The position numbers and the translations under genes are program-made. Shown one piece after another: positions 5,595 through 6,072 of a stretch of 6,072 bases of DNA. Numbering within the stretch: position 1 is the first letter of the stretch; each line of letters opens with the position of its first letter. A model generated the notes under the pieces. That model saw only the letters and a list, made by a program, of their open reading frames with translations. It was not told where the DNA came from and did no database searches. The DNA comes from Christensenella sp. UBA1260 (lineage in GTDB: Bacteria > Bacillota > Clostridia > Christensenellales > CAG-917): NCBI GenBank assembly GCA_002308155.1, contig DBVQ01000075.1, forward strand, positions 10,732-16,803. The letters are read 5' to 3'.

Positions 5595-6072
5595 ATGGCA
5601 AAAAAGTTTGGTCAAATTGACTTCAAAGAGGTTTGGACGATTCCAAACATCATCACTTATTTCCGCATCCTCTGCGTGCCTGCGTTCTGCGTACTTATGG
5701 GGCTCGGCGGTGTGAGAGACAATCTCGCGCTCTTTTATTCGGCACTCGGTGTATTCTTCCTCGCAAGCGGAAGCGACATCATTGACGGCTGGATTGCAAG
5801 AAAGTTCAATATGCAGAGTGGTATCGGCATGGCACTTGACCCTGTTGCGGACAAACTTATGCACATATCCGTGCTCATCTGCCTTTCTCTTTGCACGGGG
5901 CTTACGCCACTTGGCGCACATTACAGCCCGGACAATTTTGAACTTCGCTTCTTTGTACACTATGGATTTGTCGTCGCAATCATCGCAAAAGAGCTTGTTC
6001 AAACCTGCATCGCACTTTACGTCATCAAGAAGGGCGCAACGGTCAAGGCAAATTGGCTTGGCAAGGTGTCAT
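5595..6072 (+). CDS. pgsA: CDP-alcohol phosphatidyltransferase, PgsA-like, 3'-truncated
   Basis: Membrane enzyme that transfers a phosphatidyl group from CDP-diacylglycerol to an alcohol. It is most likely phosphatidylglycerophosphate synthase (glycerol 3-phosphate acceptor), the committed step to phosphatidylglycerol. The frame stays open to the right edge (159 codons seen). The full family signature is present: Asp61, Asp64-Gly65, Ala68-Arg69, Gly78, Asp82 and Asp86, matching DxxDGxxARx8GxxxDxxxD. Upstream, TIPNIITYFRI at 15-25 is the usual PgsA N-terminal sequence. KANWLGKVS at 151-159 matches the late conserved GK segment, so only the last transmembrane part is missing. Hydrophobic segments lie near 24-38, 45-60, 88-101 and 122-144. 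A loop at about 101-120 looks longer than in typical PgsA. The start is ATG with AAGGAG 6 bases upstream. Another CDP-alcohol acceptor is possible but less likely. Confidence 0.9.
   Translation, partial: MAKKFGQIDFKEVWTIPNIITYFRILCVPAFCVLMGLGGVRDNLALFYSALGVFFLASGSDIIDGWIARKFNMQSGIGMALDPVADKLMHISVLICLSLCTGLTPLGAHYSPDNFELRFFVHYGFVVAIIAKELVQTCIALYVIKKGATVKANWLGKVS

Noticed and set aside
5457..6002. Long leftward open frame (about 181 codons) opposite the pgsA-like gene
   Set aside because: It lies antisense to a gene with the complete CDP-alcohol phosphatidyltransferase signature, a strong promoter and a ribosome binding site. Its own translation is Cys/His/Arg/Lys-rich and matches no family I know.

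Overview
The window is an ordinary stretch of bacterial chromosome. It most likely comes from a Clostridia-type member of the Bacillota. Three things point there. The MazF toxin is very close to Bacillus EndoA/NdoA. The promoters, where visible, are sigma-A type (TTGAAA-16-TATAAT; TTTACA-17-TATACT with an extended -10). Ribosome binding sites are mostly purine-rich. A complete meso-diaminopimelate dehydrogenase gene implies meso-DAP peptidoglycan. I see no phage, plasmid, insertion sequence, CRISPR array, tRNA or rRNA. The species cannot be named from the sequence alone.

Layout from left to right. (1) A rightward group: tyrS (5' end cut off by the window edge), yigZ overlapping it by 4 bases, then recX after a 66-base gap, closed by a hairpin terminator. 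(2) A leftward mazF-type mRNA interferase gene that converges on recX and has no antitoxin gene beside it. (3) A rightward ddh gene, divergent from mazF, followed by a HAD-family phosphatase gene. The promoter of the HAD gene is built into the ddh terminator hairpin. (4) A leftward diacylglycerol-kinase-family gene that converges on the HAD gene across a strong hairpin terminator. (5) A rightward CDP-alcohol phosphatidyltransferase gene (pgsA-like), divergent from the lipid kinase and running off the right edge. It has a good promoter and a leader that can fold over its ribosome binding site.

Functions are mostly housekeeping: tyrosine charging of tRNA, RecA modulation, cell-wall DAP synthesis, phosphate-ester hydrolysis and phospholipid synthesis or recycling. 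The one clear functional pairing is the divergent lipid kinase and phosphatidyltransferase, which both belong to phospholipid metabolism. The tyrS-yigZ pair is probably translationally coupled.

I found no convincing new multi-gene system. The observations worth a second look are small and regulatory: a hairpin masking the pgsA ribosome binding site, a promoter nested in a terminator between ddh and the HAD gene, a solitary MazF, and a 10-codon reading frame containing a perfect inverted repeat just upstream of recX.
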